This document shows, one piece after another, positions 1 through 10,802 of a stretch of DNA of 29,044 bases. Position 1 is the first letter of the stretch. Every line of letters begins with the position of its first letter. Where the stretch lies: assembly GCA_029776735.1 (NCBI GenBank), contig JAKOUL010000048.1, positions 1-29,044 of the forward strand, given 5' to 3'. The position numbers and the translations under genes are program-made. Origin of the DNA: Dictyoglomota bacterium. Its GTDB lineage: Bacteria > Dictyoglomota > Dictyoglomia > Dictyoglomales > Dictyoglomaceae. Under the pieces are notes generated by a model. The model saw only the letters and a list, made by a program, of their open reading frames with translations. It ran no database searches and was not told the origin of the DNA.

Positions 1-258
1 AAAAAGACTTTCTAACAACTTTTGGAATTTTTACTCAGAGTGTTTTTCAGCTCTTAATTTTCTAATATTATGATCTAAAATTTTCTTATCTTGAGGGGAA
101 GAGGAAGATTTTCTTAACTTAAGAAGTGAAAATAGATAATATTAAAAGAGCTACCTTTAAATACTATTGATAAATAAAAAATTTGGTCTAAGTATAAAAA
201 AGTTTTTAAAATAACCTCAAAATTCTTTTTGTTTTTTGCTCTAAATATATTAAATATT
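1..258. other. AT-rich region without a supportable gene
   Basis: This stretch lies downstream of the groEL terminator. All six frames were read. Plus-strand frames at the left edge stop at 63-65 and 71-73, and could be the last ~20 codons of a gene entering from the left, but nothing distinguishes them from chance. One minus-strand frame is open over about 35 codons and stops near position 33, but it has no ATG, GTG or TTG start. I see no RNA gene, repeat or clear promoter here. Confidence 0.6.
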
Positions 259-288
259 AAAAAAGCCCTCAGGGAATTTCCCTGAGGG
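259..288 (-). terminator. Rho-independent terminator of groES-groEL
   Basis: A perfect 11-bp inverted repeat (266-276 with 278-288, arm CCCTCAGGGAA) is GC-rich in a very AT-rich setting. It is followed on the minus strand by a run of six T (259-264). It starts 7 bases after the groEL stop codon, as expected for an intrinsic terminator ending the chaperonin transcript. Confidence 0.93.
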
Positions 289-295
289 GTTAACA

Positions 296-1912
<1,617 letters not shown>

Positions 1913-1946
1913 TTTTATCTCCCTCCTTTTCTTAATTTAATTTTTT

Positions 1947-2237
1947 TTATCCTTCAATCACTGCTAAAATATCTCTTTCACTGAGAATGAGATATTCTTC
2001 ACCTTCTACTTTAACTTCGGTACCAGCGTATTTGGTAAAGATAACTTTGTCTCCTTCTTTAATCTCTAATGGTACCTTTTGACCATTATCTAAGATCCTT
2101 CCGGTTCCCACTGCAATGACTTCTCCTTGTTGAGGTTTTTCCTTTGCAGTGTCGGGGAGAACAATTCCACTTTTTGTTTTTTCTTCTTGCTCAATTACCT
2201 TTACTACTACACGATCACCAACAGGACGTAATTTCAC
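1947..2237 (-). CDS. groES: Co-chaperonin GroES (10 kDa)
   Basis: Heptameric lid of the GroEL chamber. The first residues after the proposed start ([12 protein letters not shown]) and the central mobile-loop region ([21 protein letters not shown], split here only by description: roughly residues 21-41) are typical. I chose the GTG at 2235-2237 (96 residues) over the ATG at 2244-2246 (99 residues). The ribosome site AAAGGAGG (2247-2254) directly abuts the ATG, leaving no spacer, but sits 9 bases from the GTG. The GTG start also reproduces the usual family N-terminus. It is first gene of the groES-groEL operon, behind a promoter and CIRCE operator. Confidence 0.97.
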   Translation of the reverse strand: MKLRPVGDRVVVKVIEQEEKTKSGIVLPDTAKEKPQQGEVIAVGTGRILDNGQKVPLEIKEGDKVIFTKYAGTEVKVEGEEYLILSERDILAVIEG

Positions 2238-2246
2238 AGCTATCAT

Positions 2247-2254
2247 CCTCCTTT
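2247..2254 (-). promoter_or_regulatory. Ribosome binding site deciding the groES start
   Basis: On the minus strand this reads AAAGGAGG, a near-perfect Shine-Dalgarno. It touches the ATG at 2246 but is 9 bases from the GTG at 2237, which favours the GTG as the true initiation codon. Confidence 0.75.
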
Positions 2255-2266
2255 CTTATTATTTTA

Positions 2267-2293
2267 TTAGCAGTCTAATTAGTTGAGTGCTAA
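2267..2293. promoter_or_regulatory. CIRCE operator (HrcA binding site)
   Basis: The arms TTAGCAGTC (2267-2275) and GAGTGCTAA (2285-2293) are separated by exactly 9 bases, matching the CIRCE consensus TTAGCACTC-N9-GAGTGCTAA with a single mismatch. It lies between the groES promoter and its ribosome site, so bound HrcA would block early transcription. HrcA itself is not encoded in this window. Confidence 0.95.
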
Positions 2294-2304
2294 AACCAGA
2301 ATTT

Positions 2305-2333
2305 AATATATATTAAACTTAATCTGCAATCAA
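2305..2333 (-). promoter_or_regulatory. Housekeeping-sigma promoter of groES-groEL
   Basis: On the minus strand TTGATT (2328-2333) and TATATT (2305-2310) are separated by 17 bases, a good match to the -35/-10 pattern. Initiation would fall near 2298, placing CIRCE just downstream of the start site. Confidence 0.75.
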
Positions 2334-2370
2334 TGGAGAAAAAATAGAGATTAATAACACATTTTGGCAA

Positions 2371-3561
2371 TTATTTGGAATTTTTTGTGATTTTACTAAA
2401 TTTTTCTTTATTTTTTATAATTTCACAGTATAATTCACTTAATTTCTCTGCGCTTTTTTCTATAGAAAGCTCCCTTGCTCGTTTTTTTGCTTTTATTTTC
2501 ATCTGGTTTAGCAGTGTATCATTATTTAGAAGAAGTTGTACTTTTTGAGCAAAATCTTCAAGAATTTGCTCGGTTAAGAACCCTTCCTCTCCATTTTCTA
2601 CCAAGCTTATAGAACCTGTTGCTTTTACTGCTACTATGGCACATTCTCCTGCCATGGCTTCTAAGGTTACTAATCCTTGTGTTTCTGTGGTGGAAGCAAA
2701 AACAAAAATATCTGCAATTTTATAGAAATAAATAAGCTCTTCTCTTGGATACCAGCCAAGGAAAAATACCTTATTATTTAACTCTAAATTACTAACTAAT
2801 TTTTCTAAGTTTTCCCTTTCCTCACCTTCACCTACTATGAGAAGCACAGTATCTTCTCTTTGTTTTAAGATTTGAGAGATAGAGTTTATAAGAAAGTCAA
2901 TACTTTTTTCTTTTGCAAGTCTTCCCGTATAAAGAAGAATTTTTTTGTTTATCCATGGTTTTCCATGGAGAAAATCAGCTGGGACAGGTTTTTCCCATAA
3001 TGAAAGATCAATTCCTGTAGGGATTATTTCTATTCTTTTTTTAACCCCAAATTCTGTAATCATTTCTTTTACCTCAGGAGTAGGAGCTATTACAAGATCT
3101 ACCTGATTTGCATATCTTACACTTTCAAATATAGCTATTTTTGATGTTATAGATTGGGGAATTAATGGTATATAGTGAACATACTTGTGGTATAAAGTAT
3201 GGTGTGTAAAAACTATTGGAGTTTTATATTTCTTGGCAAGTATGAGAGCTGTTTTTCCAATAACAAAAGGATGGTGGGAATGAACTATGTCAAAATTTTG
3301 AGATCTGAAGTATTTTTCTACAATAAAGGGAAATGGAATAGGGATAGGTTGGGGAGTAATAATTTTTAAAAATAAAGAAGGGAATCTCCGAATTTTTTTC
3401 CCCATATCATCTTTATATTTGGGAAACCAAGGTGGGTATTTGGGAGCAAAAACATGTACCTCATGACCTAACTTTTCAAGAGCTTCCTTATAACTTTCTA
3501 CTGCTATAGCTGCTCCACCTGTATTAGGGAGGTAATTATTAGTAAAAAATGCTATCCTCAT
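2371..3561 (-). CDS. GT4-family glycosyltransferase, possibly diacylglycerol glucosyltransferase
   Basis: Retaining GT-B glycosyltransferase of family GT4 (396 residues). Visible are an N-terminal acceptor domain with the glycine loop NTGG (13-16), the HSHHP segment (94-98) and FTHHTLYHKYVHYIP (118-132), and a C-terminal nucleotide-sugar domain with LYTGRLAKEKS (210-220) and the E-x7-E motif E293-E301. The N-terminal pattern (FAPKYP, HSHHP, THHTLYHKYVHYIP) resembles monoglucosyl-diacylglycerol synthases, so a membrane glycolipid role is likely but inferred. It overlaps the preceding glycosyltransferase gene in an ATGA junction. It is the last gene of the long minus-strand run; no convincing terminator follows before the groES promoter. 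Donor and acceptor cannot be read from sequence. Confidence 0.85.
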   Translation of the reverse strand: MRIAFFTNNYLPNTGGAAIAVESYKEALEKLGHEVHVFAPKYPPWFPKYKDDMGKKIRRFPSLFLKIITPQPIPIPFPFIVEKYFRSQNFDIVHSHHPFVIGKTALILAKKYKTPIVFTHHTLYHKYVHYIPLIPQSITSKIAIFESVRYANQVDLVIAPTPEVKEMITEFGVKKRIEIIPTGIDLSLWEKPVPADFLHGKPWINKKILLYTGRLAKEKSIDFLINSISQILKQREDTVLLIVGEGEERENLEKLVSNLELNNKVFFLGWYPREELIYFYKIADIFVFASTTETQGLVTLEAMAGECAIVAVKATGSISLVENGEEGFLTEQILEDFAQKVQLLLNNDTLLNQMKIKAKKRARELSIEKSAEKLSELYCEIIKNKEKFSKITKNSK

Positions 3562-4586
3562 TGTATCTCTAACAGACTTTGATAAATTTTTACTGCCTCT
3601 TCTGTGGTTCTTTCAATATTATATTTTTCTGCAATATACTTTGCTCTTTGAGAATATTCTTCTCTTAAATTTTTGTCCTCTGCTAAAAGTTTCACCTTTT
3701 CTACAAAATTCTCTTCTGTTCCTGCAATATAATTTGGAGCTAAAGGCTCTTTATACTCTTCCAAATCTCTAAGGATTAAAGGGAGTCCAACTGCGGCTGC
3801 TTCAAGTATAGCCATACTAAAATTTTCTTGCCTTGAAGGAAAGAAAAATATATCAGCCATGTTATAGAATTTATTTAATTCTTTATGATAGTAAGTTCCT
3901 GGCAAAATCATATTTAGAGGAGGATTCTCTTGAATTTTCTTAATCTCTGAATATCCTCCACTAAAAACAGAAAATGGAATTCCGCCTACCCATACAAATT
4001 TATAATTTGGGAGTTTTTTTGCTATATTTGCAAAAGTATCAAATCCCTTTCTTTTTATCATATGTCCTACAGATAGTATTACAATTTCATCATCTTTAAT
4101 CCCGAATTCTCTTCGTGTAGTGTCCCTTAAGTCTTTATCTTTTTTGAATAAGCTTAGGTCAACACCATTAGGGATAATTGCTATTTTTGATTTTACTCCC
4201 ATTTCTTTCAGTTTCTCTGCCTCCAATATTGAAACGGCTATAACTACATCAGCTTGGTTATAAAAGAAGAGTAAATATTGAGAAAAAATATTTTCCCATT
4301 TTTCTGCTAATATGGCACTACCAACCATAGTCTCTGGTATTACGTGGGCTGTAAAGACAATCTTATCTCCACTTTTTACATATTTGAAAAATACATCTCC
4401 CAAAGAATGAAAATGTAAGATATCATAAGGTCCATTTTTAGGGGAACCATTGAAATAGACTTCTACATCCTCTCTTTTTTTAAGAGACTCATAAAGCATT
4501 TTGGAGACAATCAGATCTCCTCCTCCCTTCTTTTGAGCAGAGGGTATTCCTGCCTTAAAAATTATATTTATTTTCATCTTTTTCAT
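3558..4586 (-). CDS. GT4-family glycosyltransferase, possibly second glycolipid sugar transferase
   Basis: A 342-residue GT-B enzyme. It has an N-terminal GGGD loop (21-24), HFHSLGD (58-64), the hinge segment IPNGVDLSLF (138-147), SVGHMIKRKGFD (172-183) and the GT4 E-x7-E motif E254-E262. The arrangement with a second GT4 gene directly after it resembles gene pairs that add the first and second sugar to diacylglycerol (for example CpoA and its partner in streptococci). That function is inference. The start ATG at 4586 has a good site (AAGGAGA, 7-base spacer) overlapping the stop of the upstream membrane-protein gene. A second in-frame ATG three codons later is possible. Cytoplasmic, probably membrane-associated. 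Confidence 0.83.
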   Translation of the reverse strand: MKKMKINIIFKAGIPSAQKKGGGDLIVSKMLYESLKKREDVEVYFNGSPKNGPYDILHFHSLGDVFFKYVKSGDKIVFTAHVIPETMVGSAILAEKWENIFSQYLLFFYNQADVVIAVSILEAEKLKEMGVKSKIAIIPNGVDLSLFKKDKDLRDTTRREFGIKDDEIVILSVGHMIKRKGFDTFANIAKKLPNYKFVWVGGIPFSVFSGGYSEIKKIQENPPLNMILPGTYYHKELNKFYNMADIFFFPSRQENFSMAILEAAAVGLPLILRDLEEYKEPLAPNYIAGTEENFVEKVKLLAEDKNLREEYSQRAKYIAEKYNIERTTEEAVKIYQSLLEIQ

Positions 4587-4602
4587 TGTTCAGTCTCCTT
4601 AT

Positions 4603-5643
4603 TTAGTTTTTTGGTTGGTTCCAATTTTTGATACCAAGAATATAGATTGTGACAAAAGCACCAGTAATTAAAGTAAAATAGTGAGTTAAAAATCTCCATA
4701 GAATTATAAAGATACCAAGAACATATTTAGGTATAAAGGGAGAAAATCCTAATGACAATAAAAGTTCTACTGCGCCGCTTCCTCCAGGAGTAGGTACATA
4801 AAAAAGTAAGAAGAAAATAGGTATTTGTACAAGAACTATTGATAATATATTATTGACTTCCATCTGAAATCCTAACATTAACAATGGAGCTATGAGAAAA
4901 TATGTTATCCAGGAAAGAAGATTAAAAATAAAAAAGCTAAGTAATACTAATTTTTTCTCTTTTATAAATAACCATAAAGTATTGTGAAAATCTGTGACTG
5001 TTTTGTAAACCTCTCTTATTATCTTGTATGGATGAATCTTGTTTAAAAATGGAATTCTTCGCAATTTAATAAGGATATAGGAAAGAAATTTAATTACTGG
5101 ACGAGGTTTATATAAGGCAAAGATAAAAAGGGCTACTATAATAAAGAAGAGAATGGCACTGTATTGTACTAAGTTCTTAATTATACTTTGTGGGAAAAGA
5201 AAAGAATAAAAATAAAGTACGATAGGGGAAGCTATTGCAAAAGTTAAAGTGTTTATGATATATCTAAAAAGACTTAATGCTGTAGCTTGTCCCACTTTTA
5301 TATTTTTCTTTGATAAAAGGTAGATTTCTAAAGGTTCTCCTCCTGCTGCAGAGGGAGTTATACTTGATGCAAAATAATAAGCTAAGTGAATCTGTAATGC
5401 TTCTATAAGATTTAGTTTTGAATCTGCAATTCCATTAATCATTATAGAATATCTTATGCCAGACCAAACCCAACTTAACATATTTAAAAGAATAACGTAA
5501 AATATATACTCCCATTTTAAAGTTAAAAGAGCATCCCATGTCCTTGTATCAGTAGTAAAGATCAGAATTAGAACAATGATAACAATACTTATAATTAATG
5601 AATATCTTATTCCTGATTTTATACTTTTGTCTAAGTTCTTCAT
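4603..5643 (-). CDS. Integral membrane protein, LPG-synthase-TM / UPF0104 family
   Basis: A 346-residue polytopic protein with about eight hydrophobic segments (for example 13-30, 46-62, 125-150, 160-178, 232-258, 265-284, 306-335). It carries two conserved family motifs: TPSAAGGEP (96-104) and [10 protein letters not shown] (284-293). This matches the transmembrane domain of lysylphosphatidylglycerol synthase-like proteins (Pfam LPG_synthase_TM), which are implicated in lipid translocation or lipid-linked glycan assembly. There is no cytosolic aminoacyl-transfer domain, so it is not an MprF enzyme. Its start overlaps the tsaD stop (ATGA), and the two glycosyltransferases follow closely, suggesting a role in handling their glycolipid product. 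Exact function unknown. Confidence 0.85.
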   Translation of the reverse strand: MKNLDKSIKSGIRYSLIISIVIIVLILIFTTDTRTWDALLTLKWEYIFYVILLNMLSWVWSGIRYSIMINGIADSKLNLIEALQIHLAYYFASSITPSAAGGEPLEIYLLSKKNIKVGQATALSLFRYIINTLTFAIASPIVLYFYSFLFPQSIIKNLVQYSAILFFIIVALFIFALYKPRPVIKFLSYILIKLRRIPFLNKIHPYKIIREVYKTVTDFHNTLWLFIKEKKLVLLSFFIFNLLSWITYFLIAPLLMLGFQMEVNNILSIVLVQIPIFFLLFYVPTPGGSGAVELLLSLGFSPFIPKYVLGIFIILWRFLTHYFTLITGAFVTIYILGIKNWNQPKN

Positions 5644-6647
5644 TCTAAAACTCCTAAAGAAAGATTAGGATCTGCAGAAAGATCTAATCCGTGTGTAATG
5701 CCCTTTTTATAAAGATGGTAACCTGCACATGCTACCATAGCACCATTATCAGTACATAATTCTTTAGGAGGCATATATAGCTTGATCTTTTCTTTTTTTG
5801 CCATCTCATAAAATCTTTCCTGTAGGTATCTATTAGCAACTACACCACCTGCGAGCACTAAAGTTGATATCTTAAATTTTTTTAGGGCAAATAAAGTTCG
5901 GTCTAAAAGTTCTTCTACCACTCTATATTGAAAAGATGCGGCAAGATCGTCCACAGGAATGGGAGTTCCCTTTTCTTGCATATTTTTGACAAGATATAAG
6001 ACTGCAGTTTTTAAACCACTAAAACTTATATCTAAATATCTATCGCATTTTACTTTTGGAAGATTAAAAATAGGTTTTCCTTTTTTTGCTTCTTTTTCAA
6101 TCTCTGGTCCTCCTGGATAACTTAGTCCCAAAATTCTTGCTACTTTATCAAAGGCTTCACCTGCTGCATCGTCTAAGGTTTGTCCCAAGAGTTTATATTT
6201 CCCTACATCTTCTACTAATAAGAATTCAGTATGTCCACCTGATATTATTAAAGAGATGAAGGGAAGGTCAGGAGACTCTTCTCTTAAGAAGTTTGAGAAA
6301 ATATGTCCTTCTAAGTGATTGACTCCAACTAAGGGTTTTTCTAAAGCAAGGGCTAAAGTTTTAGCAGCCATAATTCCTATCCACAAAGAGCCTACAAGTC
6401 CTGGACCATAGGTTACAGAGATTAATTCTAAAGATGGAAAATCAACCTTTGCTTTTTCTAATGCTAAATCCATTATTTTATTCAAGGTTTCTACATGCAA
6501 TCTTGAAGCTACTTCAGGTACTACTCCACCATAGATTTTATGTACATCTATCTGTGAAGAGACTATATTACTTAATATCTTTCTTCCATCCTCTACTATT
6601 GCAATACTGGTTTCGTCACATGATGTTTCTATACCAAGAAGTATCAT
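5640..6647 (-). CDS. tsaD: tRNA t6A37 threonylcarbamoyltransferase TsaD
   Basis: Transfers the threonylcarbamoyl group from threonylcarbamoyl-AMP to A37 of ANN-reading tRNAs, acting with TsaB and TsaE. The 335-residue product begins with the ASKHA-fold signature [11 protein letters not shown] (4-14). It has the metal-binding histidines H111 and H115 (HLEGH), SGGHTEF near 140, PGGPEIEK near 179 and CTDNGAMVA near the C-terminus. Length matches the family. tsaB, tsaE and a rimI-like gene lie just upstream in the same run, a typical bacterial t6A cluster; tsaC is not in the window. The gap to rimI is 13 bases and the 3' end overlaps the next gene by 4. Confidence 0.98.
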   Translation of the reverse strand: MILLGIETSCDETSIAIVEDGRKILSNIVSSQIDVHKIYGGVVPEVASRLHVETLNKIMDLALEKAKVDFPSLELISVTYGPGLVGSLWIGIMAAKTLALALEKPLVGVNHLEGHIFSNFLREESPDLPFISLIISGGHTEFLLVEDVGKYKLLGQTLDDAAGEAFDKVARILGLSYPGGPEIEKEAKKGKPIFNLPKVKCDRYLDISFSGLKTAVLYLVKNMQEKGTPIPVDDLAASFQYRVVEELLDRTLFALKKFKISTLVLAGGVVANRYLQERFYEMAKKEKIKLYMPPKELCTDNGAMVACAGYHLYKKGITHGLDLSADPNLSLGVLE

Positions 6648-6660
6648 TTAAGTTCACCTA

Positions 6661-7134
6661 TCAAGATAGTTTTTTGACCATAATTAATGCGTCTTCTCCA
6701 TCTTTATAGTACCATTTTCTAACCCCTATTTTTTTAAACCCTTCCTTATAATATAAATTTTGGGCGATAGTATTAGATACTCTTACCTCTAAAGTTATGC
6801 TTTTAATATGATGTTCGGCACAATATTCAATAGCAAAATTAAGAAGCTTTTCTCCTACCTTTCTTCCTCTATAATCGGGATGTACAGCTATGGTAGTTAT
6901 CTGAGCTTCTTGAAAGATAGTCCATAGTCCTACAAAACCTATAATTTTATCTTCATAAACTGCTACAAAATACTTAGCTATTCTATTTGAACTAAGTTCT
7001 CTCTCAAAACTTTCTTTACTCCAAGGAGTAGAGAAAGATAGTCTATTTATTTCATCTACTTCGTCTATGTCTTTAAACTTCATAGGACGAATTTCTATAG
7101 GGATCTCTTGGCTAAATCCTTTTTGTTCCCCCAT
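6661..7134 (-). CDS. rimI: RimI-like GNAT N-acetyltransferase
   Basis: A GNAT-fold acetyltransferase of 157 residues that would use acetyl-CoA to acetylate a protein N-terminus (RimI acts on ribosomal protein S18 in E. coli). The core ITTIAVHPDYRGRKVG (79-94) holds the pyrophosphate-binding loop. LEVRVSNTIAQNLYYKEGF (115-133) and the KWYYKDGEDALIM tail (140-152) are typical of RimI. It overlaps tsaB by 23 bases and is followed by tsaD, a very common arrangement. The start at 7134 has only a weak ribosome site, so translation is probably coupled to tsaB. The N-terminus is a little longer than usual; Met18 is an alternative start. The target protein is inferred from family only. Confidence 0.9.
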   Translation of the reverse strand: MGEQKGFSQEIPIEIRPMKFKDIDEVDEINRLSFSTPWSKESFERELSSNRIAKYFVAVYEDKIIGFVGLWTIFQEAQITTIAVHPDYRGRKVGEKLLNFAIEYCAEHHIKSITLEVRVSNTIAQNLYYKEGFKKIGVRKWYYKDGEDALIMVKKLS

Positions 7135-7816
7135 ATTTTTTTACCCAGTTTATTTCTGCACTAGATTTCTGCCTGTAATCTGGTAAAAGAGATAAATAAT
7201 CTTTAAAATCTCCTTTTTTATACTTGTCTAAACCTAAAAGTACTAAAGTTTCTCCTTTTAAGGAGTTTGAAACTATTGGAGCATATTTTACTTGATTAGG
7301 TAAGAGATTTTTAAGCTCTTCAGGTATGCTTCCTACTAAAAGGAGATCTCTTTCTTTTGTTAAGTCTTTAACGATTTCACTGAAATTTTGATAGGAATAT
7401 ATTTCTTCAGAAAAAAGGTTATTAAATTCCTCTAAGTTTTCAAAAAATCCAGCATGAATCTCTCCCTTTCTCCCAGGAAGAATAGTTCCTATTACTCCGT
7501 TAAAAACCGTCTGATAAGCTAAGCCCTCCAAATAAGAAATTCCTACAATAGGTTTTTTATAAATTTGAGCAAGTGTTTTTACTGTGACCGTACCTATCCT
7601 TAGTCCAGTAAAAGAGCCAGGTCCTGTGACTACACAGTATAAATCTATGTTGTTTAATGTCCAGTTAGACATTTTTAATAGGAATTCTAAATTTATAAGC
7701 AAAGTCTCACCATAAGTTTTAAAATTTGTAGAATAAAAGACCTCATGAGTTTGTCCATCATTCCAAAGAATTATATTACTTTTCTCTGTGGCTGTATTTA
7801 TACCTAATATATACAT
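7112..7816 (-). CDS. tsaB: t6A synthesis scaffold protein TsaB
   Basis: Inactive paralogue of TsaD that dimerises with it and is essential for t6A37 formation. The 234-residue product starts YILGINTATEKSN and carries the diagnostic VTGPGSFTGLRIG (63-75). It lacks the metal-binding HxxxH of TsaD, as expected for TsaB. It overlaps tsaE by 13 bases and rimI by 23, so all three are likely translationally coupled. Confidence 0.96.
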   Translation of the reverse strand: MYILGINTATEKSNIILWNDGQTHEVFYSTNFKTYGETLLINLEFLLKMSNWTLNNIDLYCVVTGPGSFTGLRIGTVTVKTLAQIYKKPIVGISYLEGLAYQTVFNGVIGTILPGRKGEIHAGFFENLEEFNNLFSEEIYSYQNFSEIVKDLTKERDLLLVGSIPEELKNLLPNQVKYAPIVSNSLKGETLVLLGLDKYKKGDFKDYLSLLPDYRQKSSAEINWVKKYGGTKRI

Positions 7817-8280
7817 TGTTTAACTTCTTCTATAAGTTTAATAAATCTATCTCCATTAGGAATGAAAGATAACATTCTTTCATTTTCTCCGTTATAAGAG
7901 AATGTTATTTGTAAATTGTTTTCAGGGAAAATATCTTTTATTTTGTCAGCCCATTCTACTACTATAATATATTCTCTCCTTAAGTATTCTTCAAATCCTA
8001 TATTGAAAAGTTCGTCTATTGGGTTTTTAAGCCTATATATATCTACGTGTACTAAAGGATAGTTCCCTTGGTACTCTTTGACTATAACAAAAGATGGACT
8101 ATTAACAGGAATTTTTATTCCTAAGCCTTCTGCTATTCCTTGTACAAAAGTAGTTTTGCCACTCCCAAGATCCCCTATTAGAGCCACAAAATCCTTTGGT
8201 TTTACTTTTTCTCCAATTAATTTCCCTATATTATGAGTCTCTTTTGGAGACTTTGTAGTTATGGTCATACTTATTCCCAT
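7804..8280 (-). CDS. tsaE: t6A synthesis ATPase TsaE
   Basis: P-loop ATPase that drives turnover of the TsaB-TsaD complex. The 158-residue product has Walker A GDLGSGKTT (36-44), the switch-like VNSPSFVIV (59-67), HVDIYRL (78-84) and the Walker-B-like VVEWADK (107-113), all characteristic of TsaE. The ATG at 8278-8280 overlaps the purA stop. An in-frame ATG four codons later (8268) is equally plausible, as neither has a strong ribosome site. Confidence 0.97.
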   Translation of the reverse strand: MGISMTITTKSPKETHNIGKLIGEKVKPKDFVALIGDLGSGKTTFVQGIAEGLGIKIPVNSPSFVIVKEYQGNYPLVHVDIYRLKNPIDELFNIGFEEYLRREYIIVVEWADKIKDIFPENNLQITFSYNGENERMLSFIPNGDRFIKLIEEVKQCIY

Positions 8281-9569
8281 TGGTCTTTTATGATAATAAT
8301 ATCATCTCTTTCTGGTCCTATCCCTATGAGATCAACTTTTGTGGAGAGTTCTTTTTCAATCCTTTCAATATATTTTTGAGTGTTTTCTGGAAGTTCAGAG
8401 TAAGTTTTTATGTCTGTTAAAGGTTCTTTCCATCCATCTATTTCTTCAAATATAGGTTCACATTGGTTTAGAACGTTAAGATTTGAAGGGAAATCTTCTA
8501 AAATTTCTCCTTTATATCTATAACCTACCACAAGTTTTAATTTTTCAAGTCCACTCAACACATCAAGCTTTGTTATAGCTAAACTTGTAAAGTCATTTAT
8601 TCTCTTTGCATATCTTAAAGCTACAAAGTCTAACCAACCAACTCTTCTGGGTCTTTTTGTAACTGTGCCGTATTCTTGACCTTTTTCTCTTATAAACTCG
8701 GCAGCATTTCCTAAAATCTCACTGGGAAATGGTCCTTCACCTACTCTTGAGGTGTAGCCTTTAATAACACCTACGATTTTATTTATTTTACGTGGGCTTA
8801 CGCCAGTTCCTACACAAACGCCTCCAGAGATGGTAAAGGAAGAAGTTACATATGGGTAAGTTCCAAAATTAACATCTAAGAGGGTACCTTGGGCAGCTTC
8901 AAATAATACTTTTTTGTCTTCGTCTATCAATTCATTTATCAATTTTGACGTATCAGTAACAACTATTCCTTTTTCAAGGATTTTTTCAAAGGCTTCTGTC
9001 TGAGAGCTGTAAATTTCTTCAATACTGGGAAAAACTACTTCTTTAGACAAAGTTGAAAGTTTGAATTGATAAATATATCTTAGTCTTTCTTTAAAAAAGT
9101 CTCTATCTAATAAGTCTCCCACATGTATGGAATCTCTCGCAATTTTATCACTATAGGCAGGACCTATACCACGTGCCGTAGTTCCAATTTTTTGAGAACT
9201 TCTTTTTTCTTCAAAGAATTTATCTAATATGGGATGAAAGTTTAAAACCAAGGGTGCTCTATCACTAAGGTAAAGATTCTTAATTTTTATACCTAATTTT
9301 TCTAACTCTTCCAATTCTTCTAAAAGAGCAGGGAGGTTTACAATTACTCCTGAAGCAATTATGTTGATTGCATTTTGGGATATAATTCCTGATGGTAAAA
9401 GTCTGAATTTAAAGGTTTTTCCATCTACGACTACAGTATGTCCTGCATTATTTCCCCCATTAAATCTTACTACTACATCCGCCTTTTGAGCTATTAAATC
9501 TATAATTTTGCCCTTTCCTTCATCGCCCCATTGAGCGCCTAAGATTAGTATATTGTTATTCTTCGTCAT
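8271..9569 (-). CDS. purA: Adenylosuccinate synthetase
   Basis: Catalyses IMP + L-aspartate + GTP to adenylosuccinate, the first committed step from IMP to AMP. The 432-residue product shows the P-loop AQWGDEGKGK (12-21) with the catalytic aspartate, FNGGNNAGHT (36-45), GTTARGIGPAYSDK near residue 128 and KRPRRVGWLD near residue 305. The ATG has an AGGAGG site 8 bases upstream, inside the end of the malic-enzyme gene (14-base overlap). PurA is inhibited by (p)ppGpp in other bacteria, which is notable as the rel gene lies upstream in the same run. Confidence 0.98.
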   Translation of the reverse strand: MTKNNNILILGAQWGDEGKGKIIDLIAQKADVVVRFNGGNNAGHTVVVDGKTFKFRLLPSGIISQNAINIIASGVIVNLPALLEELEELEKLGIKIKNLYLSDRAPLVLNFHPILDKFFEEKRSSQKIGTTARGIGPAYSDKIARDSIHVGDLLDRDFFKERLRYIYQFKLSTLSKEVVFPSIEEIYSSQTEAFEKILEKGIVVTDTSKLINELIDEDKKVLFEAAQGTLLDVNFGTYPYVTSSFTISGGVCVGTGVSPRKINKIVGVIKGYTSRVGEGPFPSEILGNAAEFIREKGQEYGTVTKRPRRVGWLDFVALRYAKRINDFTSLAITKLDVLSGLEKLKLVVGYRYKGEILEDFPSNLNVLNQCEPIFEEIDGWKEPLTDIKTYSELPENTQKYIERIEKELSTKVDLIGIGPERDDIIIIKDQWE

Positions 9570-10794
9570 TTTCTTTTCCTCCTAAGAACTCAAATATTTC
9601 TTTACGGATTTCATCATCGGTTTTATTTATTCTTGCTATACCTGATTTTATTGCTGCTTTAGCTACCTCTTCAGCTACTTTTGGTACTACGCGTAGATCT
9701 AAAGGAGAAGGGATTAAGTAATCTTCTTTGGGCTCTTCTACTAAAGAGGCAATTGCTATAGAAGCTGAAAGCTGCATTTCATGGTTTATATCTTTTGCTC
9801 TTACTGTTAATGCACCTCTAAAAATTCCTGGAAAAGCAAGGAGATTGTTAATTTGATTTGGATAATCTGATCTTCCAGTGCCTATAATTCTCACTCCCAT
9901 TTCTTTAGCCTTTTCAGGCATAATTTCTGGAATAGGATTTGCCATTGCAAAAATTATAGGATCTTTATTCATAAGTTTTATATATTCAGGAATAAGAAGG
10001 TTTGCTTGAGATACTCCAATGAATACATCGGCATTCTTTAGAGCTTCTTTTAATCCTCCCTTTTTTTTGTTTGGGTTTATAACTTTAGCGATCTCTTCTT
10101 TTTCAAAATTCATATTTTCTTCTCTTCCGGAGTATATAATACCATATCTATCTATTAATGTAATATTTTTGGCTCCTGAAGAGATAAGAAATTTTGTAAT
10201 TGCAATTCCTGCAGCACCTGCACCAAGAATTACAATTTTTATTTTATCTATAGTTATACTCTTTAGCTTTAAAGCATTAATAAGAGCTGCGTAAGTAACT
10301 ATTGCTGTACCATGCTGATCATCGTGGAAAATAGGAATATCTAATTTTTCTTTAAGTTTTTCCTCAATATAGAAGCATTTAGGAGCAGAGATGTCTTCTA
10401 AGTTGATACCTCCAAACACTGGAGCTATAGCGCATATAATTTCTACAATTTTTTCAGGATCTTGAGTATTCAAACATATAGGGAAAGCGTCTATTCCTGC
10501 GAATTGTTTAAATAAAATAGACTTCCCTTCCATTACAGGAATAGCGGCAAGAGGTCCAATGTTTCCAAGTCCTAAAACTGCAGTTCCATCACTAACAACT
10601 GCTACAGTATTGTTTTTTATGGTTAGATCATAAGCAAATTCGGGATTTTTGAATATGGCGCTTGAGACTTCAGCAACTCCGGGAGTATATGCTAATGAAA
10701 GATCTTTTTTATCTTTTAATGGTACTTTTGATTTTATTTCTAATTTACCCTTTTTCAATCTATGGAGTTTTAAAGCTTCCTCATTAAAGTCCAT
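9556..10794 (-). CDS. Malic enzyme (malate dehydrogenase, decarboxylating), prokaryotic short form
   Basis: Oxidative decarboxylation of malate to pyruvate and CO2 with NAD(P)+. The 412-residue length matches the short bacterial form. Visible are [10 protein letters not shown] (35-44) with the catalytic Tyr36, [14 protein letters not shown] (67-80), MEGKS (88-92) with the probable catalytic Lys91, the metal ligands E133/D134 and HDDQHGT (157-163), and the dinucleotide-binding GAGAAG (191-196). An acidic residue after the second Rossmann strand (LIDRYG) hints at NAD+ preference, but this is uncertain. A clear AGGAGG site precedes the ATG, 8 bases after the aspS stop. Its link to the surrounding tRNA genes is not obvious beyond shared transcription. 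Confidence 0.93.
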   Translation of the reverse strand: MDFNEEALKLHRLKKGKLEIKSKVPLKDKKDLSLAYTPGVAEVSSAIFKNPEFAYDLTIKNNTVAVVSDGTAVLGLGNIGPLAAIPVMEGKSILFKQFAGIDAFPICLNTQDPEKIVEIICAIAPVFGGINLEDISAPKCFYIEEKLKEKLDIPIFHDDQHGTAIVTYAALINALKLKSITIDKIKIVILGAGAAGIAITKFLISSGAKNITLIDRYGIIYSGREENMNFEKEEIAKVINPNKKKGGLKEALKNADVFIGVSQANLLIPEYIKLMNKDPIIFAMANPIPEIMPEKAKEMGVRIIGTGRSDYPNQINNLLAFPGIFRGALTVRAKDINHEMQLSASIAIASLVEEPKEDYLIPSPLDLRVVPKVAEEVAKAAIKSGIARINKTDDEIRKEIFEFLGGKENDEE

Positions 10795-10802
10795 CTTTCC
10801 TC

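Noticed and set aside
2334..2370. Terminator after the last glycosyltransferase gene
   Set aside because: Only a 5-bp AATAA/TTATT pairing and scattered T residues are present; readthrough into the groES promoter region cannot be excluded.
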